Assembly (NCBI RefSeq): GCF_017922435.1 | Contig: NZ_VDEZ01000004.1 | Location: 186,001 to 250,000, forward strand | Length of the DNA: 64,000 nt | Source: Thalassospira sp. ER-Se-21-Dark | Lineage (GTDB): Bacteria; Pseudomonadota; Alphaproteobacteria; Rhodospirillales; Thalassospiraceae | Direction: 5' to 3' | In this document: piece after piece, positions 8,345 through 17,112 of the stretch | Layout of the letters: each line of letters opens with the position of its first letter | How positions within the stretch are numbered: position 1 is the stretch's first letter | Position numbers and translations under genes: made by a program | The notes under the pieces: model-generated | The model's database searches: none | Told to the model about the DNA's origin: nothing | The model's input: only the letters and a program-made list of their open reading frames with translations

Positions 8345-9010
8345 TCAGGAGGGCGAGTGTGGCTTACTATCGCCGCCTGTCAGGGTTTCTTCAAGGATTT
8401 CGGGATCGACTTCAAACGGAAGGTTGGCGCGCCCCGTCAATGCCTTGGCCAGTTCGTTGCGATATCGTTCGCGCGGGATTTCTTCGACACCGAACTGTTT
8501 GAGGTGATCATTGACGAACTGCGTATCAAGCAGGCTGTAGCCACCCTGACGCATCAGCGCGACCAGATGGACAAGGGCGACTTTCGACGCGTTTGTCGCG
8601 CGTGAAAACATGCTTTCACCAAAGAACGCCTTGCCCAGACTGACGCCATACAAACCACCAACCAGCTCGCCATCTTTCCATGCCTCGATCGAATGCGCGC
8701 AGCCCATCTTGTGAAGTGCACAATATGCATCAAGGATGTTGCTGTTGATCCAGGTATCGTCGCGGGTATCGGTGGGCTCCGCACAGGCGCGGATAACGTC
8801 GGGAAAGGCCCGGTCGACATGGATCTTATAGGTACCCTTGCGCACAGCCTTGCGCAGGCTGCGCGGGACATGAAACCCGTCAAGCGGCAAGACGCCGCGC
8901 CACTCCGGATCAATCCAGTACAGGGTTGGATCATCATGGCTTTCGGCCATGGGAAACAGGCCGACGGAATAGGCGCGGATCAAAAGATCAGGGGTCAGCT
9001 GGTTTGACAT
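8345..9010 (-). CDS. aat: Leucyl/phenylalanyl-tRNA-protein transferase
   Basis: Transfers Leu or Phe from aminoacyl-tRNA to proteins with N-terminal Arg or Lys, marking them for ClpS/ClpA/ClpP. With the ATG at 9010 (MSNQLTPDLL) the product has 221 residues, normal for the family. Typical blocks are LLIRAYSVGLFPMAES, YWIDPEWRGVLPL, HVPRSLRK, TWINSNILDAYCALHKMGCAHSIE (shown here in parts), GGLYGVSLGKAFFGESMF and LLDTQFVNDHL. Longer upstream starts exist but extend beyond the usual N-terminus. clpA lies at the window's left edge. Confidence 0.95.
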   Translation of the reverse strand: MSNQLTPDLLIRAYSVGLFPMAESHDDPTLYWIDPEWRGVLPLDGFHVPRSLRKAVRKGTYKIHVDRAFPDVIRACAEPTDTRDDTWINSNILDAYCALHKMGCAHSIEAWKDGELVGGLYGVSLGKAFFGESMFSRATNASKVALVHLVALMRQGGYSLLDTQFVNDHLKQFGVEEIPRERYRNELAKALTGRANLPFEVDPEILEETLTGGDSKPHSPS

Positions 9011-9164
9011 GATCGCAGTGATAATTGCTTTGGTCCTGTTTTTCTGGTGGTTGCTTACATATGAGTGACCCGGTCGCATGCGACAAGGTCGTTACCATTT
9101 CCAGTTTGAACCGGTCCCTTATAATAGGGAAGCGCGATTAAATTTTTGATTTAAATCTCAAACG

Positions 9165-9192
9165 AAAAACGGGAACCCGAAGGTTCCCGTTT
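9165..9192 (-). terminator. Intrinsic terminator after accC
   Basis: AAACGGGAACC, a CGAA tetraloop and GGTTCCCGTTT. On the minus strand the stem is followed by a T-rich tail, as expected for the end of accB-accC. Confidence 0.85.
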
Positions 9193-9212
9193 GAAATTGG
9201 CTTAGGCGCTGA

Positions 9213-10562
9213 TCACAGCGTTTTATTCATGCCCATGAACTTTTCCAGCCAGTGGATGTCATAATCCCCTTTCTGGATGTCGGGGTTGGCAAGAAGTGTT
9301 TGATGCAGCGGAATGGTGGTTTTGATGCCGCCAATCGCATATTCCGCCAAGGCGCGGCGCAGACGCATCATGCACTCTTCACGGTCACGACCATGAACAA
9401 TCAGTTTTGCGATCATGCTGTCGTAATAAGGCGGGATCGAATAACCGGTGTAAATACCGCTATCGACACGAACGCCCAGACCGCCAGGGGCATGATATTC
9501 CTTGATCTTGCCCGGTGACGGGACAAAGGTCTGCGGGTCTTCGGCGTTGATGCGGCATTCAATGGCGTGACCATGAATTTCGAGGTCTTCCTGCTTGAAT
9601 GACAGCTCAAGACCAGCTGCAACGCGGATCTGTTCGCGCACAAGGTCAACACCGGAAATCATTTCGGTGACCGGGTGTTCCACCTGAAGGCGGGTGTTCA
9701 TTTCGATGAAATAGAACTCGCCATTTTCATAGAGGAACTCGATGGTGCCGGCATTGCGATAGCCCATGCCGATCATGGCATTGGCAACCGTGGAACCGAT
9801 CCGTTCGCGTTCTTCCGGTGTTAGGGTCGGAGACGGGGCTTCTTCAAGCACCTTCTGGTGGCGGCGCTGCAACGAGCAATCGCGTTCAAACAGGTGAACG
9901 GCGTTGCCGTGCGTATCCCCGATGACCTGCAATTCGATGTGGCGCGGTTTGCCAAGGTACTTTTCCATGTAAACGGCGGCATTGCCAAAGTTCTGCAATG
10001 CTTCCTTACGGGTCATGGAAAATGCTTCGGCAAGGTCTTCTTCGCGCTCGACCACTTTCATACCGCGACCGCCGCCGCCGCCTGATGCCTTGATCAGGAC
10101 CGGGAAACCGATCTCCTTGGCGCATTTGCGGGCTTCATCAACGCTGGTGATTTCACCATCAGATCCCGGAACACACGGAATGCCAAGCTTTTCGGCCGTC
10201 TGTTTTGCCGTGATCTTGTCACCCATCATGCGGATATGTTCCGGCGTCGGGCCGATGAAGGCAAAGCCGTGCTCTTCGACCATGGAGGCGAAATCAGCGT
10301 TTTCCGACAGGAAGCCATAGCCCGGATGGATGGCCTCGGCCCCGGTGATTTCAGCAGCCGAAAGAATGGCCGGAATATTCAGATAGCTGTCTTTGGATGC
10401 TGCCGGGCCGATGCAGACCGATTCGTCGGCCAGACGCACATGCATGGCGTCCGCATCAGCAGTGGAATGCACCGCGACAGTTTTGATGCCCATTTCGCGG
10501 CAGGCGCGCTGAATACGAAGCGCGATTTCGCCACGGTTGGCAATCAGGATTTTGTCGAACAT
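9213..10562 (-). CDS. accC: Acetyl-CoA carboxylase, biotin carboxylase subunit
   Basis: Carries out ATP-dependent carboxylation of the biotin on AccB, the first half-reaction of malonyl-CoA formation in fatty acid synthesis. The 449-residue length is standard. Visible are the N-terminal [28 protein letters not shown], the Gly-rich ATP lid [12 protein letters not shown], the HIELQVIGD and [15 protein letters not shown] catalytic blocks, [14 protein letters not shown], and the C-terminal domain ending in [12 protein letters not shown]. It lies 17 bases downstream of accB, the usual accBC order. Confidence 0.98.
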   Translation of the reverse strand: MFDKILIANRGEIALRIQRACREMGIKTVAVHSTADADAMHVRLADESVCIGPAASKDSYLNIPAILSAAEITGAEAIHPGYGFLSENADFASMVEEHGFAFIGPTPEHIRMMGDKITAKQTAEKLGIPCVPGSDGEITSVDEARKCAKEIGFPVLIKASGGGGGRGMKVVEREEDLAEAFSMTRKEALQNFGNAAVYMEKYLGKPRHIELQVIGDTHGNAVHLFERDCSLQRRHQKVLEEAPSPTLTPEERERIGSTVANAMIGMGYRNAGTIEFLYENGEFYFIEMNTRLQVEHPVTEMISGVDLVREQIRVAAGLELSFKQEDLEIHGHAIECRINAEDPQTFVPSPGKIKEYHAPGGLGVRVDSGIYTGYSIPPYYDSMIAKLIVHGRDREECMMRLRRALAEYAIGGIKTTIPLHQTLLANPDIQKGDYDIHWLEKFMGMNKTL

Positions 10563-10579
10563 GCGGTTGATACCCCGGC

Positions 10580-11026
10580 TTATTCAATAATGACTAGCGG
10601 CTCGTCATATTCGACCGGATGGCCGTCGGTCGCGATAATCTGGGTGATCTTGCCAGATTTTGGTGCGCGGATCGGGTTGAAGGTTTTCATCGCTTCGATC
10701 AGCATCAGGGTCTGGCCTTCGGCAATGCTTGCGCCGACCGAGATGAACGGAGCCGCACCCGGTTCCGGTGCAAAATAGACAACGCCGACCATCGGCGATT
10801 TAACCGCACCCGGATGGGAGGCGGCATCAGACGGCGCCGCAACAGCCGGCGCGGACGCAGCCGGAGCAGCCGGCGCCACAGCCGGAGCAGCAGCAACCAT
10901 GGTGCCCTGACGGGCGACGCGAATACGGTTGTCACCTGCGGCAACTTCAATTTCGGTCAGATTGGTGTCGTCCAGCAGCTCGGCGAGCTGGCGAATGGCG
11001 TCATTGTCGATGTTGAACTTGCTCAT
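10580..11026 (-). CDS. accB: Acetyl-CoA carboxylase, biotin carboxyl carrier protein
   Basis: A 148-residue BCCP. An N-terminal helical region (residues 1-45) is followed by a flexible Ala/Pro-rich hinge (about 46-70) and the biotinyl domain. The biotinylated lysine is in EAMKTFNPI near residue 114, with the thumb region [15 protein letters not shown] before it. BirA attaches biotin and AccC carboxylates it. The short leader to the aroQ remnant (10 bases) suggests the operon was once aroQ-accB-accC. With aroQ decayed, the accBC promoter presumably lies in or beyond the remnant. Confidence 0.97.
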   Translation of the reverse strand: MSKFNIDNDAIRQLAELLDDTNLTEIEVAAGDNRIRVARQGTMVAAAPAVAPAAPAASAPAVAAPSDAASHPGAVKSPMVGVVYFAPEPGAAPFISVGASIAEGQTLMLIEAMKTFNPIRAPKSGKITQIIATDGHPVEYDEPLVIIE

Positions 11027-11036
11027 TTCGATATCT

Positions 11037-11470
11037 TTATGATGGTGTGTGGATCAATCCGCGCATGGCATCCAGGGCGTTCTTGGTGCTCCGGGAGCCA
11101 AAGCCGTAGATCATGCCGTTTGCAGCTTTCGAGACGTTTAAATCGTGTCTGAATGCATTCCGCTTTTGAATATTGGACAGATGAATCCCGAATTTCGCCA
11201 AGAACAATGCGGCGAAAGCTTCAAGGATCGCAACCGATGTGTGCGTATATGCCTTAGCATTGCCAAGAATGCCAGAGTCTTCTTGTCGGTTTTGCCTAAA
11301 ACCAGTCAACTCGTTCACTTCCATTCTTGCTTCGAAGCATCCATCGCGCATCAGTCCGCAGGGTGTCTCGACCGTTCAGGAATGCCCGAACCGCGAAGCA
11401 ATCCGCTTCTGAATGCCCAACATTTGGAGTTGCGTTTATAACACGACCAAAGTCTGACGCAACTTTGCAT
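11037..11470 (-). pseudogene. aroQ: Decayed type II 3-dehydroquinate dehydratase
   Basis: Two minus-strand frames together spell a degraded AroQ. The C-terminal half (frame ending at 11037) still carries AYTHTSVAILEAFAA, IHLSNIQKRNAFRH, VSKAANGMIYGFGSR and ALDAMRGLIH, all close to AroQ. The N-terminal half is in another frame and holds VINATPNV (for VLNGPNLN) up to ERVDWF (for ELVDWI). The frames meet near 11300, so a frameshift is present. The catalytic Arg and Tyr of the LGxRExxxYG lid are replaced (VGHSEADCF), NHEG is lost, and NAGAYTHTS has become NAKAYTHTS. The position directly upstream of accB is the normal alphaproteobacterial place for aroQ. It cannot encode an active enzyme. Confidence 0.8.
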
Positions 11471-11644
11471 TGGCCTTTGCAACGTGGCCTTGATGCTTCC
11501 GGGGTGCATGATTGGCCAGCGAGGCGAGCTTGCCGGGTCATCAACACTAAAAAGCGATGCAAGACGGCTTGCTTCGGGCGAGCGTGCTGCGCATACTGCG
11601 CGGCAATTGTGAATAATTTGATACCACATGGATGAAACGGAAAG

Positions 11645-12640
11645 ATGCGTCTTACGATCAACGGTGAAGACCGCACCATCGAAAATGCTGGAAACGTTGC
11701 CGAACTTCTTGGCGAGCTTGGAATCGCCCAGACCAAGGTCGCGGTCGAACGCAATCTGGAAATCGTTCCCAAAACGGCCTATGGCGAAACCCGGCTGGCC
11801 GATGGCGACAAGCTTGAAATCGTGCATTTTATCGGCGGTGGGTCACATGAAGCAGGCCTGGCCGCAGCAGACGATGACGGTTTCGTTGTTGCGGGCAAGA
11901 AATTCTCGTCACGCTTGCTGGTAGGGACTGGCAAGTACAAGGATTTTGAAGAAACCAAAATCGCGATTGAGGCATCCGGTGCCGAAATCGTCACAGTTGC
12001 CGTGCGCCGCGTGAACCTGACCGACCCGAACCAGCCGATGCTGGTCGATTATGTCGACCCGAAAAAATACACCTATCTGCCCAATACGGCCGGCTGTTTT
12101 ACCGCCGATGATGCTGTGCGCACCCTGCGCCTTGCACGCGAAGCAGGCGGCTGGAATTTGGTGAAACTCGAAGTGCTGGGCGATCAGGCCACGCTGTATC
12201 CCAACATGCCCGAAACGCTTAAGGCGGCCGAAGCCCTGATCAAGGATGGCTTTGATGTGATGGTTTATTGCAGCGACGATCCCATTCAGGCCAAGATGCT
12301 TGAAGATATGGGCTGCTGCGCGATCATGCCGCTGGGCTCGCTGATCGGTTCTGGCATGGGGATTTTGAACCCGGTCAATATTGCGCTGATCAAGGAGAAC
12401 GCCAATGTGCCGGTTCTGGTTGATGCAGGCGTTGGCAGTGCATCCGATGCCGCCGTTGCCATGGAACTGGGCTGCGACGGTGTCTTGATGAATACCGCAA
12501 TCGCCGGGGCAAAGGACCCGATCCGTATGGCGCGCGCAATGAAACATGCCATCATTGCCGGGCGTGAGTCTTTCCTGGCGGGGCGCATGCCCAAAAAGAA
12601 ATATGCCGATCCATCCTCGCCACTGGCCGGAATTATCTAG
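11645..12640 (+). CDS. thiSG: Fused sulfur carrier protein ThiS / thiazole synthase ThiG
   Basis: A 331-residue fusion. Residues 1-66 are a ThiS ubiquitin-like domain ([18 protein letters not shown] ... [11 protein letters not shown]). Residues about 80-331 are ThiG, the TIM-barrel enzyme that makes the thiazole phosphate of thiamin ([20 protein letters not shown] with the Schiff-base Lys, [43 protein letters not shown]). Free ThiS must end in Gly-Gly to be adenylated by ThiF. Here the Gly-Gly is internal, followed by [11 protein letters not shown], so either cleavage or a ThiF-independent route is needed. Fusions annotated this way are known from other proteobacteria. No TPP riboswitch was found upstream. 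TenA, another thiamin gene, is at 57 kb. Confidence 0.93.
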   Translation: MRLTINGEDRTIENAGNVAELLGELGIAQTKVAVERNLEIVPKTAYGETRLADGDKLEIVHFIGGGSHEAGLAAADDDGFVVAGKKFSSRLLVGTGKYKDFEETKIAIEASGAEIVTVAVRRVNLTDPNQPMLVDYVDPKKYTYLPNTAGCFTADDAVRTLRLAREAGGWNLVKLEVLGDQATLYPNMPETLKAAEALIKDGFDVMVYCSDDPIQAKMLEDMGCCAIMPLGSLIGSGMGILNPVNIALIKENANVPVLVDAGVGSASDAAVAMELGCDGVLMNTAIAGAKDPIRMARAMKHAIIAGRESFLAGRMPKKKYADPSSPLAGII

Positions 12641-12668
12641 GCGTTATACTTGCGACAAGCTGTAATGC

Positions 12669-12700
12669 AAAAGGCCGTTTCAGTATTGAAACGGCCTTTT
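12669..12700. terminator. Bidirectional intrinsic terminator between thiSG and the dsbA-like gene
   Basis: AAAAGGCCGTTTCA, a 4-base loop GTAT and TGAAACGGCCTTTT. A-runs and T-runs on both sides suit the convergent genes. Confidence 0.9.
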
Positions 12701-12771
12701 ATTTTTCATTGAGACGGCGAAACAACAAATCTGCACATGTTGGCGTTTTGTGTTTGGTCAGGTGGTCTTGA

Positions 12772-13533
12772 TCAGGACGCGTCTTTCAGTCCGGCATCGA
12801 CCAGCGCATTTACACGCTCCATGTCTGCGCCCGAAACCAGCGTGCCATTGATCAGGAAGGCCGGGGTGCCGGAAATGCCGATGGCGCGCGCCATGCTTGA
12901 ATACTGTGCCAGCATGCCGGTGATTTCAGGCGCCTTCATGTCTTCAAGCATCTGTTCGACGTCGATGCCAACACCAGTGGCCAGTTCATTGATACGTTCC
13001 TGATCAAGCAGGCCGCGGTTGGTCATGAAGGCTTCGTGGGCTTCCATGTATTTGTCCTGCTTGTCGGCGGCGAGCGCAGCACGGGCGGCAAGGGTGCTTT
13101 CCTCGCTCAGGATCGGGAATTCGACAAAGATCGTGCGAACCTTGCCATCACTGTTTTCGGCAATTTCCTTCACGCCATCAAAGGCGCGCTTGCAATAACC
13201 GCAGTGGTAATCAAAAAACTCGATCACGGTCACCGGCGCATCAACCGGCCCGACCGAGGGAACGGAACTGTCGGCAACCAGAGCATCCCAGACAGGGGTG
13301 ATGGCTGCAGCCTGCTGGCGGGACTGCTCTGCGGCCTGCCAGGATTGGACATTCTGGATCGCGCGTAAAAGAACATCCGGGTTATCAAGCAGGTATTGTT
13401 CAATAACGCCTTCGATTTCGGTTTTCTGTTTAGCGCTCAGGCTATCCTGCGCGAAGGCAGGCTGCGCGCCAATCAGCATGCCAATACCAAGTGCTGTGCC
13501 AGCAAGAAAGCGTTTTGCGATATGGGAGTTCAT
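12772..13533 (-). CDS. Periplasmic DsbA-family thioredoxin-fold protein
   Basis: A 253-residue exported protein: signal peptide 1-28 (GAQPAFA cleavage), a helical N-terminal region about 30-80, then a DsbA/Com1-like (Thioredoxin_4) domain. The active site is C111-G-Y-C114 in FFDYHCGYCKRAF, and the cis-proline loop is SGTPAFLINGTL. It should act as a periplasmic thiol-disulfide oxidoreductase (oxidase or isomerase); the CGYC dipeptide does not decide which. The extra N-terminal region resembles that of ScsC/Com1-type proteins, where it can mediate oligomer formation. It stands alone, convergent with thiSG. Confidence 0.9.
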   Translation of the reverse strand: MNSHIAKRFLAGTALGIGMLIGAQPAFAQDSLSAKQKTEIEGVIEQYLLDNPDVLLRAIQNVQSWQAAEQSRQQAAAITPVWDALVADSSVPSVGPVDAPVTVIEFFDYHCGYCKRAFDGVKEIAENSDGKVRTIFVEFPILSEESTLAARAALAADKQDKYMEAHEAFMTNRGLLDQERINELATGVGIDVEQMLEDMKAPEITGMLAQYSSMARAIGISGTPAFLINGTLVSGADMERVNALVDAGLKDAS

Positions 13534-13620
13534 TGGGCGTCCTTTTGTCTCTGGCCAGTGTGTAATGCTGTGGTCCTGACCCTGATGAAATGTGATGGTT
13601 TTTGATACGTGATCTCGTTG

Positions 13621-14307
13621 CTAACGTGAAAGTAAAATATGCGTTAGATGTATCACACTATTCTGTGCGGCGATGTGATCATCGCCCGAAACAATGCCTA
13701 TCCATACAAGGCGTACCTCGTCGGCCTGGGCATCGGGCCAATATCGCCGATAAAGTGTCGCCAGATCGAAATATTCGCGGTGCCATTCACCGTACCGCAC
13801 TTCATACTGGCCAACGGCGATGCGGACTTCCTGATCCATCGTTGGTTTTCCGGATCCAAGGTCGCTTTCCGTCCAGCTTCCCTGTGCCTGCCGTCGGAAG
13901 CCAAGCACCAGTTCAACATCGCCGACTTGGGCCGCGCTGTTGAATTGCCAGTCAAAAGACAAAAATGGTGAGGCCAGCACGATCACATTTGTCCGCCGAC
14001 CGATTTCAAATACCCCCATTCCAGGGCGCGCGGCAAGGGCAATGCGTCCGTCCTTGTCCTTCCAACCAAGCGGGGCAGGTGATACGTCAGGCTTTTGATT
14101 GACCTGCCAATAGCGCGGCGGGTTGGATAATGAAAAAGGCGCATACAGAAGTTTCAGGTCACCACTGACATCCACACCAGCACCGGGCAGGCTGCAACTT
14201 GTTATGCTCAGCGATCCCAGCACGACCATTATAGACGCCAAAACCCTTCTGGATGTGAAGGCGCGCGCGGTCCGTGGCTTGGCACGCAGTGCGGGCGAAG
14301 ACGTCAA
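13621..14307 (-). CDS. DUF3047-like lipoprotein
   Basis: A 228-residue protein. From the TTG at 14307 there is a basic N-region, a hydrophobic segment and a lipobox-like LSITSC, so it is probably a lipoprotein. The mature part is beta-rich (YWQVNQKP, GVFEIGRRTNVIVLASPFLSFDWQF) and ends in RLVWIGIVSGDDHIAAQN, reminiscent of DUF3047, whose function is unknown. The TTGA overlap with the stop codon of the upstream M48 protease gene implies translational coupling and shared envelope function. The family call is moderate. Confidence 0.65.
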   Translation of the reverse strand: MTSSPALRAKPRTARAFTSRRVLASIMVVLGSLSITSCSLPGAGVDVSGDLKLLYAPFSLSNPPRYWQVNQKPDVSPAPLGWKDKDGRIALAARPGMGVFEIGRRTNVIVLASPFLSFDWQFNSAAQVGDVELVLGFRRQAQGSWTESDLGSGKPTMDQEVRIAVGQYEVRYGEWHREYFDLATLYRRYWPDAQADEVRLVWIGIVSGDDHIAAQNSVIHLTHILLSR

Positions 14308-15659
14308 TTGGCGGCGTCCTTGCCCGGTACACCATCAGGATTGGTCGCCTGGAGAATGTCTTGCGCACGAACCCATGTGGCCGTGCCCTTTTCAAGCTTC
14401 CGGTCGGCCTGCACAGCATGATAGCTCGCCGCTTGTCGATCACCGGTCAAAAGGCTGTATTCCGCCTGTGACAGGGATGCTTCGCCTTCATTGCCAAGAC
14501 GGTTTTCAACAATAGCCCGGAACCGCCATGCCGATGCATTGCCGCGTTCGCGCGACAATACCCCGATCAGGTTTTCCTTGGCGGGGGCCAGATAGGCCTC
14601 ATCCCCGGTTTCGATCATCGCATGCGCCAGAAGAAGTCGGATAAGTGGCGCACCGTTTGAAAGTTCGGCCGACTTTTGCAGCGGTGGGATTGCATCGCGC
14701 GCACGCCCGAATTCCAGAAGAATCTGGCCTTTCAGTTCTTCGAAATAGGGATTGGATGGTTCCTCGGCGATCAGGCCTTCGATTATCTCAAGCGCGGGCT
14801 CAAGTTGTGAATCCCGGTAATAGGCAATCGAGCGGGCATAACGTGCGGCAATGCTCGTATCGCTTTCGGGATAGGTGCGCATGGTATTTTGAATATGGTT
14901 GGTAAAGGCAAACAGTTTGGCGCGCATGCGGGCATGGCGCTCATACAGATCCGGGCTGACCTTTGCATCTTTGAGCGACGAGTTGGATACATAATTTTCA
15001 AGGAAATCGACACGCTCGACGGTCAACGGGTGGCTGCGCAGATACGGGTCCTGGCTTGCGGTACTCAGCAATTCCTGACCTTCAAGGGTCTGCATAAATT
15101 CCAGCATCCCACGCGACGAAATGCCAGCCTCTGTTAAATACTTCACACCGGCCTGGTCAGCACTGCTTTCCTGGGTCCGCGAATAGGCAAGGAAGTTACG
15201 GGTGGCCACGTTCTGACCGCCCAGAATGGCGGCAGTACCGACATCAGATCGCCCCGCCGCAACACCGGCAGCAACACCGGCAATTGTGGAAAGAATCGAG
15301 ATTGCAGACGCATTGCGCAACTGGTCATGAACACGTGAAAGGTGGCCGCCCGATATGTGGCCGGTCTCGTGGGCAACAACGCCGATAACCTGTTCGGGAG
15401 TCTCTGCTTTTAACAACAGCCCAGTATTGATAAAAAGCTTTTGGCCCCCGGCAACAAATGCGTTCAAGCTGTTGTCGGAAACGATATAAATGGACACGCC
15501 ATTCGGATCGAGGCCCGCTGCCCTGAAAATGGGCGTGGCATACATCCGAAGGGTTTCCTCGATCTCTGTATCGCGGATAAAAGAACGACCCTGCGCGAAA
15601 ACCGTGCTAGGCAGGGCAACAAGGAAAATGGCAGTGAGAGTAATAATGCGTCTGAGCAA
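14304..15659 (-). CDS. Periplasmic M48 family zinc metalloprotease with TPR region (BepA-like)
   Basis: From the TTG at 15659 the product has 451 residues and starts with a signal peptide (LRRIITLTAIFLVALPSTVFA). The M48 protease domain (about 30-250) has the zinc motif HETGH within VVAHETGHISGGH and the downstream glutamate region SSADQAGVKYLTEAG. The C-terminal half (about 260-440) is helical and TPR-like. This arrangement matches BepA/YfgC, which assists assembly or degradation of outer-membrane proteins such as LptD. The frame stays open to a TTG at 15713, but that start would bury the signal peptide. The 5' end overlaps the divergent GGT-like gene, and the 3' end overlaps the DUF3047-like gene by 4 bases. 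Confidence 0.88.
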   Translation of the reverse strand: MLRRIITLTAIFLVALPSTVFAQGRSFIRDTEIEETLRMYATPIFRAAGLDPNGVSIYIVSDNSLNAFVAGGQKLFINTGLLLKAETPEQVIGVVAHETGHISGGHLSRVHDQLRNASAISILSTIAGVAAGVAAGRSDVGTAAILGGQNVATRNFLAYSRTQESSADQAGVKYLTEAGISSRGMLEFMQTLEGQELLSTASQDPYLRSHPLTVERVDFLENYVSNSSLKDAKVSPDLYERHARMRAKLFAFTNHIQNTMRTYPESDTSIAARYARSIAYYRDSQLEPALEIIEGLIAEEPSNPYFEELKGQILLEFGRARDAIPPLQKSAELSNGAPLIRLLLAHAMIETGDEAYLAPAKENLIGVLSRERGNASAWRFRAIVENRLGNEGEASLSQAEYSLLTGDRQAASYHAVQADRKLEKGTATWVRAQDILQATNPDGVPGKDAAN

Positions 15660-17034
15660 AATGTGCGTTCCATATTTTCGTTCGACTGATGTCGGTTCCG
15701 TGCCGACGCGCAAGCCATCATGGCGGATCGCGGTCGCAATCGCAATGACTGCCGGTCTTGCCGCATGTAGTGCTAATGAAACAGAAAATCTTGGTCAAAT
15801 AGGGGCAGTGTCCGGTTATTTCGGTGGTGTGGTCGCTGATGAGCCACGTGCCGTCCGGAATGCACGGGATGTTTTGTCTGCCGGTGGTACGGCTGCGGAC
15901 GCTGCTGTGGCGCTTTACGCCACCATGACCGTGACCAAGCCATCTGTTGCCGGAATTGGCGGTGGCGGGGTTTGTGTTGTCCATGATCGCGCGACGAAAA
16001 AGGTCGAAGTCCTTGATTTCTGGCCACGTCCGGGCACACGCACCGGTTCCGATCAGACGCCAACCACCATCCCGACCGTTCCGCGCGGCCTTTATGCGCT
16101 GAGCGCACGTTATGGCCGTTTGCAGTGGGGCTCGCTGATCAGTGCGGCTGAACAATATGCCCGCCTTGGTGTGCCGGTATCGCGGTCGCTGGTTAAGGAT
16201 ATCGAGGCAAACCGTGCCCGGATTGAAGCCAGTCCGGCATTGCGCGCCACCTTCATCCCAGATGGCAAGATGCTTGAAGTCGGTGACCGTATCCGTGCGG
16301 TTAATCTGGCAGCCCTTCTGACGTCACTGCGCGTCAAGGGACCGGGCGAGTTTTACAGCGGTGCACTTGGTGCGGACATCGCCAATGCCGTGACTGCGGC
16401 GGGCGGTACACTTACCGCTGATGACATGCGCAACTATCGCCCGCAGTGGAAAACTGCGACCGAGGTCAAGGTTGGCAATGAAACGCTTTATCTGGCCTAT
16501 CCGCCGCGCTCCAATTCTGGCGCTTCGGTCATCACCGAGGGCGGTGAACTTGCCGATATCCTGAACCGTTATCTGGCAGATATCGCATCGGGTTCTGAAG
16601 CCGCACAGGCCGGTGCTGGCCGAAGCGGCTTTGTCGTTGTCGACCGCGCAGCCAATGCGGTTGCCTGTGTCACCACCATGAACAAGCCGTTTGGTGCTGG
16701 GCTTGGTGCAGATGCGTTTGGCCTTAATCTGGCTGCGGGGGATGCGAATATGATTTCCACTCCGCTGATGGGGCCGGCATTGATGGTGAACCCGTTTGTC
16801 TGGGAATACTATTACGGCATTGCCGGCACGGGCACGCCGGCCGGTGCGACCAAACAGATCGCCACCATGGCCGAAGACCTGATTGGTACTGGTGCTGCAT
16901 CGGGTATTTCGATGAATTCCGACGGGGCGTCTTCGGTCAATGTCATCAAGTGCCTTGAAGGCACGCCACCCCATCCGGAAAGCTGCCAGTTCCTTGCCGA
17001 CCCGGCAGGCGGTGGCATGGCCGGAACCCGCTAA
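15646..17034 (+). CDS. Gamma-glutamyltransferase-family lipoprotein, probably catalytically altered
   Basis: The product resembles gamma-glutamyltransferase: DEPRAVRNARDVLSAGGTAADAAVA and SVAGIGGGG match the large-subunit start, and VVVDRAANAVACVTTMN matches the start of the small subunit. In true GGT the sequence TTHYSVVD provides the autoprocessing and catalytic Thr; here it is RSGFVVVD, so the Thr is Arg (or at best Ser one residue later). The SSMSPT oxyanion segment is also changed (STPLMGPALM). An N-terminal lipobox (AGLAAC) marks it as a lipoprotein; counted from a GTG at 15700, the lipid-bearing residue would be Cys23. I use the ATG at 15646, whose first 13 bases overlap the divergent M48 gene. 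It may be a pseudoenzyme. Confidence 0.8.
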   Translation: MRLSKMCVPYFRSTDVGSVPTRKPSWRIAVAIAMTAGLAACSANETENLGQIGAVSGYFGGVVADEPRAVRNARDVLSAGGTAADAAVALYATMTVTKPSVAGIGGGGVCVVHDRATKKVEVLDFWPRPGTRTGSDQTPTTIPTVPRGLYALSARYGRLQWGSLISAAEQYARLGVPVSRSLVKDIEANRARIEASPALRATFIPDGKMLEVGDRIRAVNLAALLTSLRVKGPGEFYSGALGADIANAVTAAGGTLTADDMRNYRPQWKTATEVKVGNETLYLAYPPRSNSGASVITEGGELADILNRYLADIASGSEAAQAGAGRSGFVVVDRAANAVACVTTMNKPFGAGLGADAFGLNLAAGDANMISTPLMGPALMVNPFVWEYYYGIAGTGTPAGATKQIATMAEDLIGTGAASGISMNSDGASSVNVIKCLEGTPPHPESCQFLADPAGGGMAGTR

Positions 17035-17048
17035 TCAAGAAACCAACC

Positions 17049-17085
17049 AACAGGGCAGGGATCATCGATCATCCTGCCCTGTTGT
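17049..17085 (+). terminator. Probable terminator after the GGT-like gene
   Basis: ACAGGGCAGG (17050-17059) pairs with CCTGCCCTGT (17073-17082), followed by a short T-rich tail, TGTTCCT. Confidence 0.6.
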
Positions 17086-17112
17086 TCCTAAACACATGTC
17101 AGGACCCCACAA

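Noticed and set aside
11470-11644. Possible TPP riboswitch upstream of thiSG
   Set aside because: A GGGGTGC-like word occurs near 11500, but the conserved CTGAGA and the second thi-box half are absent.
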